A DNA stretch of 64,000 nt from Streptomyces parvus (GCF_014648875.1 NZ_BMRY01000006.1:399029-463028); one strand, 5' to 3'. Shown: positions 1 through 8,927, numbered from the stretch's first letter. The notes: generated from the sequence alone by a model not told the origin. A program made the numbers and translations.

Positions 1-283
1 CGAGCACCATGACCACCGCGGTGAGCCAGAGGGTGAGCCAGAGCCCGCGCAGGACGGACGCGGTGGCGAAGTACGCGAGCACGACGTCCCACTGGAAGGC
101 GTCGTTGCGGATCACGGAGTCCATCGCGAGCGCGAGCAGCACGAGCACGGCAACAGCCGCCGCCCAGCGACCTGTTCGGCGTACGGGAACGATGCGCGGC
201 ACCGCATCGGCAGCGTCCTTGGTGAGCGACGGCGAGGCGGGGGGAGGCGAGGACGAGGGCAGCGAGACGGTCTGCGGGGGCAT
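1..283 (-). CDS. Amino-acid ABC transporter permease, N-terminal part (runs off the left edge)
   Basis: The reading frame opens at ATG 283 and stays open to base 1, so only about 94 residues are visible. A cytoplasmic Pro/Ser-rich start is followed by a hydrophobic segment (VAVLVLLALAMDSVI), the phrase FQWDVVLAYF, and a second segment beginning RGLWLTLWLTAVV. This layout, including the RGLWLTLWLT stretch, is typical of HisM/ArtQ-family permeases for polar amino acids. A family-3 solute-binding lipoprotein is encoded divergently at 788, which suggests one split transporter, with the ATPase presumably off the left edge. The substrate cannot be told from this fragment. Confidence rests on the hydrophobic pattern and the neighbour. 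Confidence 0.72.
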   Translation of the reverse strand, partial: MPPQTVSLPSSSPPPASPSLTKDAADAVPRIVPVRRTGRWAAAVAVLVLLALAMDSVIRNDAFQWDVVLAYFATASVLRGLWLTLWLTAVVMVL

Positions 284-787
284 GCGGGAGCTCCGTGGAT
301 ACTCAGATCGAACACGGGGCGTGCCTTCACACCGGTAGAACCACACGTGGACCGGGCCCCTCAGCGCCGGTCCTGCTCCGAGATAAGCGGCGTGCGCGGG
401 GAGTTGTCAAGCCTGTCCACACTGTGAGCCGCAGATCTCACCTCGGTTGACGCGCCCTCGGATGCCTGTTCAACTTGGCCCATGCATCCGCAGCAGTGGC
501 TGGTCACCCGCTCCCACATCGACTTCGGTCGTGTGTGGTCCTCTTCCTGTTGAGCCGACCCTCTGCTGTCCGGTTTTCCCTGCTCACGCCACTTTTCCGG
601 CGTTCGAGCCCAGTTCCCCGCGTGACTTCACCCTCACCTTCGCCACACCGCTCCGCCCTCCCCTCGCCTTGCTGAACGCTCTTCCGCACCGCTGAAGCCT
701 TTCGCCGCTCCCCCGTGCCGCCCCGGCTCCGTGCCGCCGCGGCCCGGGGCGGTCGGCGTCCCCCGACGAACCCGGAGAAGCACCCCC
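284..787. other. Intergenic region between divergent transporter genes
   Basis: This 504-bp gap separates the permease (minus) from the solute-binding protein (plus). It holds the minus-strand promoter at 381-410 and a possible plus-strand -35 (TTGACG, 447-452) without a convincing -10. The plus gene has a clear ribosome site, GGAG at 774-777. I see no convincing small gene. Confidence 0.5.
381..410 (-). promoter_or_regulatory. Sigma-70 type promoter for the permease gene
   Basis: Read on the minus strand there is a perfect -35 hexamer TTGACA (410-405), an 18-bp spacer and a -10 TTATCT (386-381). Transcription would begin near 374, about 90 nt before the permease ATG at 283. Confidence 0.55.
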
Positions 788-1726
788 ATGTCCCGATCCC
801 GGCATACCGCCCTGTTCGCCCTGGTCACCGTGACCGCCCTGACGCTCGCCGGCTGCGCGGAGCCGGCGGACCCTGCGGGTGGAGGATCCGGCGGGGCCGC
901 CGCCCGGGGGAAGGCCCCGACGAGCGACGTCGTCTCGAAGGTAGGCAAGGACGAGGCCGCCGCGAAGCTGCTGCCCACCGGGGTGCGCGAGGCGGGCACG
1001 CTGCGGATCGCCTCGTCCGTCGGCACGCCGCCCGGCGCCTTCTACGAGGAGGACGGCTCCACGCCGGCCGGCGCCGACATCGACTTCGCGGACGCGGCGG
1101 CCCGTACCCTGGGGCTGGAGCTGAAGCGGGAGGTGGCGTCCTTCGAGGCGATCCTGCCGGCGCTCGGCAGCGGGAAGTACGACCTGGGCACGGGGAACTT
1201 CGGCGTCACCGACGAACGCCGCAAAACCATCGACTTCGTGACCTACATCAACGACGGGCAGGGCTTCGCGGTCCGCGAGGACAGCGAGCTGAAGAAGGTC
1301 ACCGACCTCACCCAGCTGTGCGGCCTGGACGTGGCGACCGGGGCGGGCACCACCTTCGAGGTGACACTCCAGGAGAATCTGCCCCGGTGCGCGGAAGCGG
1401 GAAAGAAGCCGTACAAGGTCAGGACCTACGCCGACCAGGCGGCGGTCTGGATCTCGCTCCAGCAGAACCGCTCCGATGTCGTCATGTCGACCATCAACGG
1501 ACTGCGCTACGCGGTGACCCAGCAGGAGGGGCTGCGCTTCCTCAACGAGTTCAAGCGGCTCGACGTGGGCTTCGCCTTCAAGAAGGGCAGCCCGCTGACC
1601 CCCGCCTTCCAGGCCGCCGTCAACCGGCTCAAGGCGGACGGGACCTACGACCGCATCCTGAGGAAGTGGGGCACGACCGAGTCCGCGATCGAGACCTCCG
1701 AGATCTCCCCGCCCGAGCTGAAGTGA
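788..1726 (+). CDS. Amino-acid ABC transporter substrate-binding lipoprotein (SBP_bac_3 family)
   Basis: This 312-residue protein starts at ATG 788, about 10 nt after a GGAGAAG ribosome site. It opens with a lipoprotein signal (MSRSRHTALF, a hydrophobic core, lipobox LAGC with lipidated Cys23). The mature part shows family-3 periplasmic-binding features: an early segment REAGTLRIASSVGTPPGAF, then ADIDFADAAARTLGL, and a closing AVNRLKADGTYDRILRKWG, which matches the usual C-terminal helix. It should capture an amino acid or small organic cation outside the membrane and pass it to the permease encoded divergently at 1-283. The ligand is unknown. An upstream extension in the same frame lacks a ribosome site and a signal peptide, so I rejected it. 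Confidence 0.88.
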   Translation: MSRSRHTALFALVTVTALTLAGCAEPADPAGGGSGGAAARGKAPTSDVVSKVGKDEAAAKLLPTGVREAGTLRIASSVGTPPGAFYEEDGSTPAGADIDFADAAARTLGLELKREVASFEAILPALGSGKYDLGTGNFGVTDERRKTIDFVTYINDGQGFAVREDSELKKVTDLTQLCGLDVATGAGTTFEVTLQENLPRCAEAGKKPYKVRTYADQAAVWISLQQNRSDVVMSTINGLRYAVTQQEGLRFLNEFKRLDVGFAFKKGSPLTPAFQAAVNRLKADGTYDRILRKWGTTESAIETSEISPPELK

Positions 1727-1760
1727 CCCGGCGTCAGCCCGGACGGGACGGCAGGCGGCC

Positions 1761-2975
1761 TCAGCAGTCGCAGCCGCAGGACTCCCCGCAACAGCAGCAG
1801 CCCTCCCCGCAGTCGCCGCAGCAGCTGCACGCCTCGCAGCAGTCGCCGCAGCTCTGGCACGGCGCCTGCCGCCGCTCCCGGCTCCAGGGGTCCTCGAAGC
1901 TCCCGCAGCACATCTGGCAGGTGCAGGCGAGTCCGACCCAGACCAGGCATCCTGCGATGAGGCCGCGCCGGTCGCGGGGCGGCTGCGGTGGAGGGGGCGG
2001 GGAGCCGGGGCCGCCGGGGGCGTACGGGTTGCCGGGCGGCGCACCGTACGGATTGCCCGGCGGGGGCCCGAAGGAGCCGTCCGGGGTCAGCGGCCCCGTG
2101 CCCTCCTGGTGCGAGCAGGAGGAGGTGCCGAACGCCCGGTCGACGGAGCGCCGCAGCTCGTGGGCGAGCAGGACGTGGACGAGCTTGCCGTCGGTGAACT
2201 CCACCTCGCGCAGCGCGAGCCGTACGCCGTGCAGCGCGTCGTCACAGAGCCGCCGCGCCTCGGCGAGCGGGGTGCCGGTGGCCGTCAGCGGGTTCCAGGC
2301 GCCCGACGCGGCGTCCGCCTCCCGGTCCTCGACCGCGTCCAGCAGATGGGCGAGCCGCCCGAAGAGCCGGCCGGCCTCCGCGAGGGGCGCGGCGTTCTGC
2401 GGCTTCCCGGCGAGGTGGGCGGTGTGGGCGAAGGCGGCGGCGGTGGCGGTCTCGGTGGGTTCGGTGACCGTCAGCAGCGGGGTGCCGAGTCCGGCGAGCG
2501 TCTCGATCCCGGTCTGCCGGTCGACCGCGTCGACCAGGAGGGCGGTGTCGAAGCCGAGGGCCGCGCCGGTCCGCGCACCCGCCCGGTCCCATCCGGCGGC
2601 CACCCGGCGCGCGGCGGCGGCGACCGGGCGGCGGGCCAACAGCCCGTCGCGGTCGGCGACGTGGTCGCGGACCTTGGCCGAGGCGAGGACGAGCGAGACT
2701 GCGGCGGCGAGCCGGGCCCCTTCGCCCTGGGCGACCGGCGCGGTGCGCATGGCGCGCAGCGGGCAGGGGCCCGCGGTGCGACGCCCGCCGGGCGCGAGGC
2801 CCGTCTGAGCCTCCGTCAGGACAGAGACGATGAGGCCGTCGTAGTTCGTCACGATACGGGCGAACTGTCCGTGATCCGCCCTCAGAGCCAGGCAGAGACC
2901 GCAGAGATGGGCCATCCACTCGACCCTGAGACCTTCGGAGAGGCGGTGGGTGCAGGGCCTGACGATTCCGAACAC
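1761..2975 (-). CDS. DUF5685-type protein with a cysteine-rich C-terminal tail
   Basis: This 404-residue protein resembles the actinobacterial DUF5685 family: it opens MFGIVRPCTHRL, then WMAHLCGLCLALRADHGQ, with conserved Cys8, Cys25 and Cys28 and a mostly helical, Ala-rich body. After about residue 295 comes a Gly/Pro-rich linker (repeats of GNPYG and PPPPP), then a short hydrophobic stretch (GLIAGCLVWVGLACTC). The tail of about 60 residues contains 20 cysteines in CxxC, CC and CCCC arrangements and ends ESCGCDC. The family function is not known to me. The tail could bind metal or be lipidated or disulfide-linked. It converges with the binding-protein gene (34-bp gap). No operon partner is visible. 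Confidence 0.72.
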   Translation of the reverse strand: MFGIVRPCTHRLSEGLRVEWMAHLCGLCLALRADHGQFARIVTNYDGLIVSVLTEAQTGLAPGGRRTAGPCPLRAMRTAPVAQGEGARLAAAVSLVLASAKVRDHVADRDGLLARRPVAAAARRVAAGWDRAGARTGAALGFDTALLVDAVDRQTGIETLAGLGTPLLTVTEPTETATAAAFAHTAHLAGKPQNAAPLAEAGRLFGRLAHLLDAVEDREADAASGAWNPLTATGTPLAEARRLCDDALHGVRLALREVEFTDGKLVHVLLAHELRRSVDRAFGTSSCSHQEGTGPLTPDGSFGPPPGNPYGAPPGNPYAPGGPGSPPPPPQPPRDRRGLIAGCLVWVGLACTCQMCCGSFEDPWSRERRQAPCQSCGDCCEACSCCGDCGEGCCCCGESCGCDC

Positions 2976-3284
2976 GACGATCCCCCGAGAGCCGTTCAGC
3001 CGGTGCGCGACGCTCGCGCACCGGGGCGTCGTGCATCGTATCCAGCCATCCGTTCACCCGTCCGTCGGCAGCATCACCCGTACGGCTCGACGCATCATAT
3101 TTTCTTTTCGCAACCCCCCTTATGCGGGACGAACCCTGACGAATCGCCACATCCTCTGCACCAGTAGCGTCACGAATCGCCTGCGAGCCGACTATCTACT
3201 TGGCGCGCTATCCGCATCATGGACGACCATAGGGATACGAAAGAGATGCGGAACGCCACAGAACCGCGGTGAGAGGAGGCGTCC
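2976..3284. other. Intergenic region between divergent DUF5685 and SepF-like genes
   Basis: These 309 bp include an AT-rich patch near 3095-3110, unusual for this genome. Read on the minus strand it contains TATGAT, a possible -10 for the DUF5685 gene. The SepF-like gene has a strong GAGAGGAGG ribosome site just before its ATG. Nothing else is recognised. Confidence 0.4.
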
Positions 3285-3728
3285 ATGGGATCGGTGCGCA
3301 AGGCGAGTGCCTGGCTGGGCCTCGTGGAGGACAACGACGAGCGGTACTACGACGACGAGTACAACGAGGGCACGGAGACCGGTACGGGCAACCAGGCCTG
3401 GGTCACCGACCCGCGGGTGCAGGTGGCCGCCGAGGCCGCCGAGGAGCGGGACCGCCGGATCGCGACGGTGACCCCGGACAGCTTCCGGGACGCGCGGGCC
3501 ATCGGTGAGCTCTTCCGGGACGGCGTCCCGGTGATCGTCAACCTCACGGCCATGGACCCCGCCGACGCCAAGCGCGTGGTGGACTTCGCCGCCGGGCTGA
3601 TCTTCGGTCTGCGCGGCTCGATCGACCGGGTGGCCACCCGGGTCTTCCTGCTGTCCCCCGCCGACACCCAGGTGGTGGCGGGCGAAGCCGCCGGCCGCAA
3701 GGCCGACGGCTTCTTCAACCAGAGCTGA
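3285..3728 (+). CDS. SepF-like cell division protein
   Basis: A 147-residue protein starts at ATG 3285 behind GAGAGGAGG. The N-terminus MGSVRKASAWLGLVEDND is an amphipathic membrane-targeting helix like that of SepF. It is followed by an acidic linker (DERYYDDEYNEG). The C-terminal half is the SepF core: VTPDSFRDARAIGELFRDG, VPVIVNLTAMDPADAKRVVDFAAGL and FLLSPADTQV. SepF polymerises and anchors FtsZ to the membrane. Streptomycetes carry a main sepF in the division cluster plus SepF-like paralogs. With no division genes nearby, this is probably a paralog, so I leave the symbol blank. It stands alone, divergent from the DUF5685 gene and convergent with the acyl-CoA dehydrogenase. Confidence 0.88.
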   Translation: MGSVRKASAWLGLVEDNDERYYDDEYNEGTETGTGNQAWVTDPRVQVAAEAAEERDRRIATVTPDSFRDARAIGELFRDGVPVIVNLTAMDPADAKRVVDFAAGLIFGLRGSIDRVATRVFLLSPADTQVVAGEAAGRKADGFFNQS

Positions 3729-3795
3729 GCAGGGCGCTCGCCGGAAAGATCCGGTCAACGCCGCCGGCCGGCGTGCGCGTCACGGCGCACCTCCG

Positions 3796-5016
3796 TCACC
3801 GGAAGGCGTCGAGACCGGTGAGCGCCTTGCCCAGTACCAGCTGGTGCATCTCCACGGTGCCCTCGTAGGTGAGCACCGACTCCAGGTTCGTCGCGTGCCG
3901 CATGACCGGATACTCCAGCGAGATTCCGTTGGCCCCGAGGATCGTGCGCGAGGTGCGGCAGATCTCGATCGCCTCCCGCACGTTGTTGAGCTTGCCGAAA
4001 CTGACCTGCTCCGGCCGGAGACCGCCCGCGTCCATCCGGCGGCCCAGGTGGTGGGCGAGCAGGATGCCCTTGTGCAGCTCCAGGGCCATGTCCGCCAGCT
4101 TGGCCTGGGTGAGCTGGAAACCGCCGATCGGGCGGCCGAACTGCTCCCGGCTCCTCGCGTAGTCGAGGGCCGACTCGAAGCTGGCCCGCGCCGCGCCCAT
4201 GGACCCCCAGACGATGCCGTAGCGCGCATGGCTCAGACAGCTGAGCGGGCCGCGCAGCCCCTTCGCGTCCGGCAGCACGGCGTCGGCCGGCAGCCGCACC
4301 TCGTCCATGACCAGCTCACTGGTGACCGAGGCGCGCAGCGACCACTTGTGGTGGATCTCCGGGGCCGAGAAGCCGGGGGCGTCGGTCGGCACGACGAAGC
4401 CCCGGATGCCCCGGCCGTCCTCGCCCTCGTCGGTCTGCGCCCAGACGACGGCGACCCCGGCGACCGAGCCATTGGTGATCCACATCTTGCGGCCGGTGAG
4501 GATCCAGTCCTCGCCGTCGCGCTTGGCGTACGTCCGCATCCCCGCCGGGTCCGAGCCGTGGTCGGGCTCGGTCAGGCCGAAGCAGCCGATGATCTCGCCG
4601 GCCGCCATGCCGGGCAGCCACCGCTGCTTCTGCTCCTCGGACCCGAAGCGGTGGATCGCGTACATGGCGAGCGACCCCTGTACGGAGACGAGCGAGCGGA
4701 TCCCGGAGTCGGCGGCCTCCAGCTCCAGGCAGGCCAGCCCGTACTGGACGGCGCTCGCACCGGCGCAGCCGTAGCCGTCCAGGGACATGCCGAGCGCGCC
4801 CAGGGCGCCGAGTTCGCGGGCCAGCTCCCGGATACCGGGCAGCTCGCCCTTCTCGTACCACTCGGCGATGTGCGGCAGGACCCGGTCGGTGGCCCAGGTG
4901 CGGACGGTGTCGCGGATCGCGAGGTCGTCCGGGCCGAGCAGGTCGTCGATACCGAGGGGATCGGCGGCGTCGAACGGCGGGAGCTTCGACGGCTTCGCGG
5001 ACTCGGTGCTGGACAT
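3796..5016 (-). CDS. Acyl-CoA dehydrogenase, probably glutaryl-CoA dehydrogenase
   Basis: The protein has 406 residues from ATG 5016. I chose this start because GGAGG lies 7 nt upstream; an in-frame start 8 codons earlier has no ribosome site. Family signatures are present: CFGLTEPDHGSDPAGM (flavin-binding loop), WITNGSVAGVAVVWA, and the C-terminal LTYEGTVEMHQLVLG with Glu385 as the expected catalytic base. The TYEGT placement and EYPVMRHATNLESV resemble glutaryl-CoA dehydrogenases, which oxidise and decarboxylate glutaryl-CoA to crotonyl-CoA in lysine and tryptophan breakdown. No other lysine-catabolic gene is adjacent, so substrate specificity is inference from family resemblance. It is monocistronic between a convergent SepF-like gene and an MFS gene on the same strand. 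Confidence 0.87.
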   Translation of the reverse strand: MSSTESAKPSKLPPFDAADPLGIDDLLGPDDLAIRDTVRTWATDRVLPHIAEWYEKGELPGIRELARELGALGALGMSLDGYGCAGASAVQYGLACLELEAADSGIRSLVSVQGSLAMYAIHRFGSEEQKQRWLPGMAAGEIIGCFGLTEPDHGSDPAGMRTYAKRDGEDWILTGRKMWITNGSVAGVAVVWAQTDEGEDGRGIRGFVVPTDAPGFSAPEIHHKWSLRASVTSELVMDEVRLPADAVLPDAKGLRGPLSCLSHARYGIVWGSMGAARASFESALDYARSREQFGRPIGGFQLTQAKLADMALELHKGILLAHHLGRRMDAGGLRPEQVSFGKLNNVREAIEICRTSRTILGANGISLEYPVMRHATNLESVLTYEGTVEMHQLVLGKALTGLDAFR

Positions 5017-5118
5017 GAGGGTGCCTCCGGCGGCTCGCACGGTGCTCGGAGGGACCGGGAGACGCCCGCCCTCCGAAAACTAGCAGTGGTAGTCAGGGCG
5101 TTGTGCTGACGTTACGGG

Positions 5119-6846
5119 TCAGTGTGCCGCTCGTCCAGAGCCCGCCGCCTCGGCCGGCTCGCGGCGCGCGGGCAGCATCGGGCGCGGGGCCGGGCGGTTC
5201 CGCGTGGCGGGACGGACGGCCTCGGTCGCCTGGTTCGCCTGGGCCGTGCCGGCCGGTTCGGGCCGTTCGGCCGGCTCGGCTTCGCTCCGGCGGCAGGGCT
5301 CCTTCGGCGGGCACTCCATGACCTTCGGCAGCCGCAGGGCGGCCAGCGCCCCGAGCAGCAGGAGCCCGGCGCTGACGAAGAGCGTGATGTGGAGTCCGTC
5401 GATGAAGGCGTGCCGGGCCGTGGTGCGCAGCAGATCGCCCATCGGGCCGCCGAGCTGCGCGGCGACCTGGTAGGCCTCGCCCAGTGAGTGGGAGGCCTCG
5501 GCCCCGGCACGGGCCGGGACGCCCTTGTCGCCGAGGGAGGCGAGGCCGGGGGCGTAGGCGGCGTTCATGACGCTGCCGAGCAGGGCGATGCCGAGGCCCG
5601 CGCCGAGCTGGTAGGAGGTCTCGCCGATCGCCGCCGCGCCGCCCGCCCGCTCCGGCGGGGCGTCGCTGAGCATCGACTCGTACGCCCCGAAGAGCGTGGT
5701 CTGCAGCCCGAAGCCGAGCAGCACGAACGCGGTGGTCAGCAGGGCGGGCCGGTCGTGCTGCCCCATCGCCGTGAGCACCAGGACGGAGGACGCGGTGAGG
5801 ACGAAGCCCCAGCCGACCATGCGCCGGGGGCCGAAGCGGCGCAGGGTGTACGAGCCGGTGGCGCCCGCGGCCATCGCCGCGAAGGTCAGCGGCAGGAGGC
5901 GCAGTCCGGTCTCCAGCGGGGTGAGCCCCAGCACCAGCTGGAGGTACTGGACGGCGATCAGTTGGAGGCCGACCAGCGCCAGCATGGCGAGCACGATGCA
6001 GCCGACGGCGGTGGAGAAGGCCGGGCGGGCGAACATCGACACGTCGATCAGCGGATGCCTGCGGCGCTTCTGCCGGCGGACGAAGAGGATCAGGAGCGCG
6101 AGACCGAGGGTCAGCGGGCCGAGCGCGACCGGATCCAGGAGCCCCGCCCCGCCGCCCAGGCGCTTGACGCCCAGGACCAGGCCGAGCACCCCGGCCGCGG
6201 CCATCAGCGCGCCCAGCACGTCCCACGGGCCGTCGTCGCCGCCGCGCGACTCGGGCAGCAGCCAGCGGCCGAGCGGCAGGATCACGGCCATCAGCGGGAT
6301 GTTGATCAGGAAGACCGAGCCCCACCAGAAGTGCTCGACCAGGAAGCCGCCGACGACCGGCCCGGTGGCGGCGCCGACCGCGGCGACCGCGGTCCACACC
6401 CCGATGGCGAGCGCCCGCTCCCGGCGGTCGGGGAAGACCTGGCGCAGGATCGACAGCGTGGCGGGCATGATCATCGCGCCGCCGACGCCGAGGAGGGCGC
6501 GGGCCGCTATCAGGACGCCGGAGGTGTCGGCCGTCGCGGCGAGCACGGAGGCCAGGCCGAACAGCGCGTAACCGATCAGGAGCACACGCCGTCTGCCGAT
6601 CCGGTCACCCAGCGTGCCGAAGAGGATGAGCAGCGAGGCGCAGACGAGGGGGTAGGCGTCGACGATCCACAGGAGGGCCGTGCCGCTCGGACGCAGATCC
6701 TCGGTGAGGGACGGCACCGCGACATGGAGCACGGTCGCGTCGAGTGCGACGACGAGAAGACTGAGACAGAGGACCACGAGGACGACCCAGCGGTTGGCGT
6801 CGTCGGCTTTGCGCAGCCGGACTCCGGCCGTGGTCGTCCCGGACAT
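5119..6846 (-). CDS. MFS drug exporter, DHA2 (14-TMS) family
   Basis: This 575-residue membrane protein starts at ATG 6846 behind GGGAGG. It has the hallmarks of proton-driven DHA2 exporters such as QacA/EmrB/SmvA: TM1 containing LDATVLHVAVPSL, the motif A loop GTLGDRIGRRRVL, and a motif C segment GAATGPVVGGFLVEHFWW. About 14 hydrophobic segments follow. The last 80 residues are a charged Pro/Ala/Arg-rich cytoplasmic tail (PPKEPCRRSEAEP onward), which is unusual in length but low complexity. The likely role is export of cationic or amphipathic toxic compounds. No regulator (TetR or MarR) is adjacent; the nearest gene upstream is a divergent PAP2 phosphatase 500 bp away. Confidence 0.87.
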   Translation of the reverse strand: MSGTTTAGVRLRKADDANRWVVLVVLCLSLLVVALDATVLHVAVPSLTEDLRPSGTALLWIVDAYPLVCASLLILFGTLGDRIGRRRVLLIGYALFGLASVLAATADTSGVLIAARALLGVGGAMIMPATLSILRQVFPDRRERALAIGVWTAVAAVGAATGPVVGGFLVEHFWWGSVFLINIPLMAVILPLGRWLLPESRGGDDGPWDVLGALMAAAGVLGLVLGVKRLGGGAGLLDPVALGPLTLGLALLILFVRRQKRRRHPLIDVSMFARPAFSTAVGCIVLAMLALVGLQLIAVQYLQLVLGLTPLETGLRLLPLTFAAMAAGATGSYTLRRFGPRRMVGWGFVLTASSVLVLTAMGQHDRPALLTTAFVLLGFGLQTTLFGAYESMLSDAPPERAGGAAAIGETSYQLGAGLGIALLGSVMNAAYAPGLASLGDKGVPARAGAEASHSLGEAYQVAAQLGGPMGDLLRTTARHAFIDGLHITLFVSAGLLLLGALAALRLPKVMECPPKEPCRRSEAEPAERPEPAGTAQANQATEAVRPATRNRPAPRPMLPARREPAEAAGSGRAAH

Positions 6847-7345
6847 CTACGTACCTCCCGATGGGTCCCTCGCGCTCGGCGGACCGACGGTGACGTGTGG
6901 GGTGCGCGTCCCTCGGGCCCGGCATCGGCGGGCGAGTGATTCGTCAGCGTACGCGAGTTCGGGGTGGTCACACGTGGTCCACGTCATACCCCGGTCCGCC
7001 GCACAGTGTGGCGTACGCCATCCCGGGCCCGGCCGGTGGGGCTCCCGTCGGGGGGCCGGAGGCCCGTGGCGGCGGGGCCGCGGGCGGCCGGCGCGGGGGG
7101 CGGCGGGGCGGTGTGCGGCTCCCCCGAATGGCGGGATCAATTGCCGCGGATTTCGGTGCGCCTCATTTTCCGAGAGATCAAACACGCTTACGAACGGAAC
7201 CCGCGCGCTATTGGGGCCAAGATCACGAGGATTCTTCTCGACGCCCGGAAAAGACGCCGTTCCGAGACAAAGTCCACATCACATCGTCATCACAAAGCGG
7301 CCGGATTGGCCTGCTCGCACACTCACTCGCTGTAACGTCGATTGG
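6847..7345. other. Intergenic region between divergent MFS and PAP2 genes
   Basis: The gap is 499 bp. Its MFS-proximal half is very GC-rich, and the PAP2-proximal 200 bp (about 7130-7340) is clearly more AT-rich, as expected of a promoter zone. TAACGT at 7332-7337 could be a -10 for PAP2. I see no convincing gene here. Confidence 0.4.
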
Positions 7346-8362
7346 GTGCGTACCGACATCTTTGCCCGGCTGGACCGGGAGCCGGAACCGCCGAAGATAG
7401 AGGCACCGCGGATGAGCCGTCACCGCATCGCCCTCTTCGGCGGGACGTTGGCGTTCTATCTCGCCATCGTCTGGGCGGTGCTGATCACGTCCTGGCTGGT
7501 GGCCCTGGACTGGAAGGTCATGCTGTTCCGGCCCTACCAGCAGTGGCCCGAGCTGCACCCCTTCCTGGACTACTACGTCGTGCTCGGCCAGCGCGGCCCC
7601 ACGGCGGTGATGGTCGCCTGCTGGCTGGGCTGGCGCTCCTGGCGTCAGCACACGCTCCGGCCGCTGCTGGTCCTCGGCACGTCCTTGCTCCTGCTCAATG
7701 TGACGGTGGGCGCGGTCAAGCTGGGGCTCGGGCGGCTCGGCCCGCACTACGCGACGCAGATCGGCTCGGCCGAGATGTTCGCCGGCGGCGATATATTTCC
7801 TTCCGGGCACACCGCGAACGCCGTCGTGACCTGGGGAATCCTCGCCTACCTGGCCACCACGCCACGGGCCAGGCGCTATCTGTCGGCGGTCTCCGCGACG
7901 GTCTCGCTGGGTGTCGGCCTCACCACCGTCTACATCGGTACGCACTGGCTCAGCGATGTCCTGCTGGGGTGGGCGGCCGGTCTGCTCATCCTGCTGGCGC
8001 TCCCCTGGTTCGAGCCGCTGATCGCCCGGACCGAGGCCTGGATCTTCGCGATGCGCGAGCGGTGGCGGGAGCGTCGCGGCGGGGCCCGTCCGGCGCCCGT
8101 GGCCGACACCGGACCGCAGCCGGTGCTGCTGCCGCAGTCGATGGCCACCGACGGCCTCACCGCCGAGGCCGTCACCGCCCCGGCCGAACCGGCGCTCCCC
8201 GCCGGGCACGCGGCGACGGGCGTCCGGGCGCGGGCCCACACCGGGCACCCGGCGCGCCCGGGCTCCATGCCGGTGGCCCCGGCGGGCGTCCGCCGACCGC
8301 CGCCGCACACCGAGCGGGGCCCGCGCGCGGGCAGCCCGGCCCGCCCGATGACCGGCGGCTGA
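7346..8362 (+). CDS. PAP2-family membrane phosphatase
   Basis: From GTG 7346 this encodes 338 residues; ATG 7412 is an alternative start. The region just upstream lacks a clear ribosome site but has TAACGT about 9 nt before the GTG, so the message may be leaderless. Five or six hydrophobic segments lie between residues 30 and 225. The phosphatase motifs are K125-LGLGR130 (a variant of Kx6RP), PSGHT (152-156) and IGTHWLSD with His200 and Asp204. Together they form the PAP2 active site, which hydrolyses phosphate from lipids such as phosphatidate or undecaprenyl pyrophosphate. The last 110 residues are a Pro/Ala-rich, probably disordered tail. The substrate is unknown. A strong terminator follows at 8378. 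Confidence 0.85.
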   Translation: MRTDIFARLDREPEPPKIEAPRMSRHRIALFGGTLAFYLAIVWAVLITSWLVALDWKVMLFRPYQQWPELHPFLDYYVVLGQRGPTAVMVACWLGWRSWRQHTLRPLLVLGTSLLLLNVTVGAVKLGLGRLGPHYATQIGSAEMFAGGDIFPSGHTANAVVTWGILAYLATTPRARRYLSAVSATVSLGVGLTTVYIGTHWLSDVLLGWAAGLLILLALPWFEPLIARTEAWIFAMRERWRERRGGARPAPVADTGPQPVLLPQSMATDGLTAEAVTAPAEPALPAGHAATGVRARAHTGHPARPGSMPVAPAGVRRPPPHTERGPRAGSPARPMTGG

Positions 8363-8377
8363 CACGAGCCCGTGGAG

Positions 8378-8415
8378 ACGCCGAAGGCCCCGACCGCGGT
8401 CGGGGCCTTCGGCGT
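8378..8415. terminator. Bidirectional terminator (perfect 38-bp palindrome)
   Basis: A perfect inverted repeat of 38 bp (ACGCCGAAGGCCCCGACC and its complement, centred on GCGGTC) sits between the convergent PAP2 and I78-inhibitor genes. Symmetry and position imply termination in both directions; there is no long T-tract, as is usual in Streptomyces. Confidence 0.8.
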
Positions 8416-8444
8416 TGCGGCGTGTCGGGCGGGGAGCCGGCGGG

Positions 8445-8660
8445 TCAGCCCACCCAGCAGCGCGTCACGGTGTCGTCCTCGACCTGGAAGTTGATGCGGC
8501 CGTGGCGGAACTCCATGGTCAGGAAGGCGCCCGGGGGGACGGACCGGACCGTGTCCCAGCCACGGCTTCTGGCCTGCCGCTCGGCGGTGTCGGCGGCGAG
8601 GCCGACGTACGCGTCGGCGTCGTCGTCCGGCTGTGCTGGAGGGGTCGGTAGAGATGCCAT
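8445..8660 (-). CDS. I78-family peptidase inhibitor-like small protein
   Basis: A 71-residue protein begins MASLPTPPAQPDDDADAY. The core is VGLAADTAERQARSRGW, then VRSVPPGAFLTMEF, and it ends GRINFQVEDDTVTRCWVG. The G(L/M)xxxxAxxxAxxxGW start and the closing R(I/L)NxxVxxxxVTRxxxG are the signature of the MEROPS I78 inhibitor fold, known from an Aspergillus proteinase inhibitor. No signal peptide is visible, so it probably acts inside the cell or has another role. Its target protease is unknown. It faces the PAP2 gene across a terminator and has no operon partner. Confidence 0.75.
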   Translation of the reverse strand: MASLPTPPAQPDDDADAYVGLAADTAERQARSRGWDTVRSVPPGAFLTMEFRHGRINFQVEDDTVTRCWVG

Positions 8661-8927
8661 GCCCTCACCGTAGGCGGCCCGGGACCGTGACGGAAGGCGG
8701 GGCCGTCAGGGCGTTCCGTTGCATCTCCATGTGCCGTGGCGGTCACGCTTGTGTCACAGGATCCCCACACGCTTATACGCGGTTCTATTCACCCGGACGG
8801 ACCGGCGGGAAGCTTTGCGAAATCATAGGGTGACCTGCTTCTTTTACGATCGGAGCGGCAGATTTTCACCCTGCCCGGCGCACCGGAATTTCTCTCCCCC
8901 GTAAACTCTCCTTTCCCTCCCGTGGAC

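Noticed and set aside
6847..7185. A 112-aa minus-strand ORF upstream of the MFS gene
   Set aside because: It has an Arg/Pro-rich composition, no ribosome site, and covers what looks like the promoter zone.
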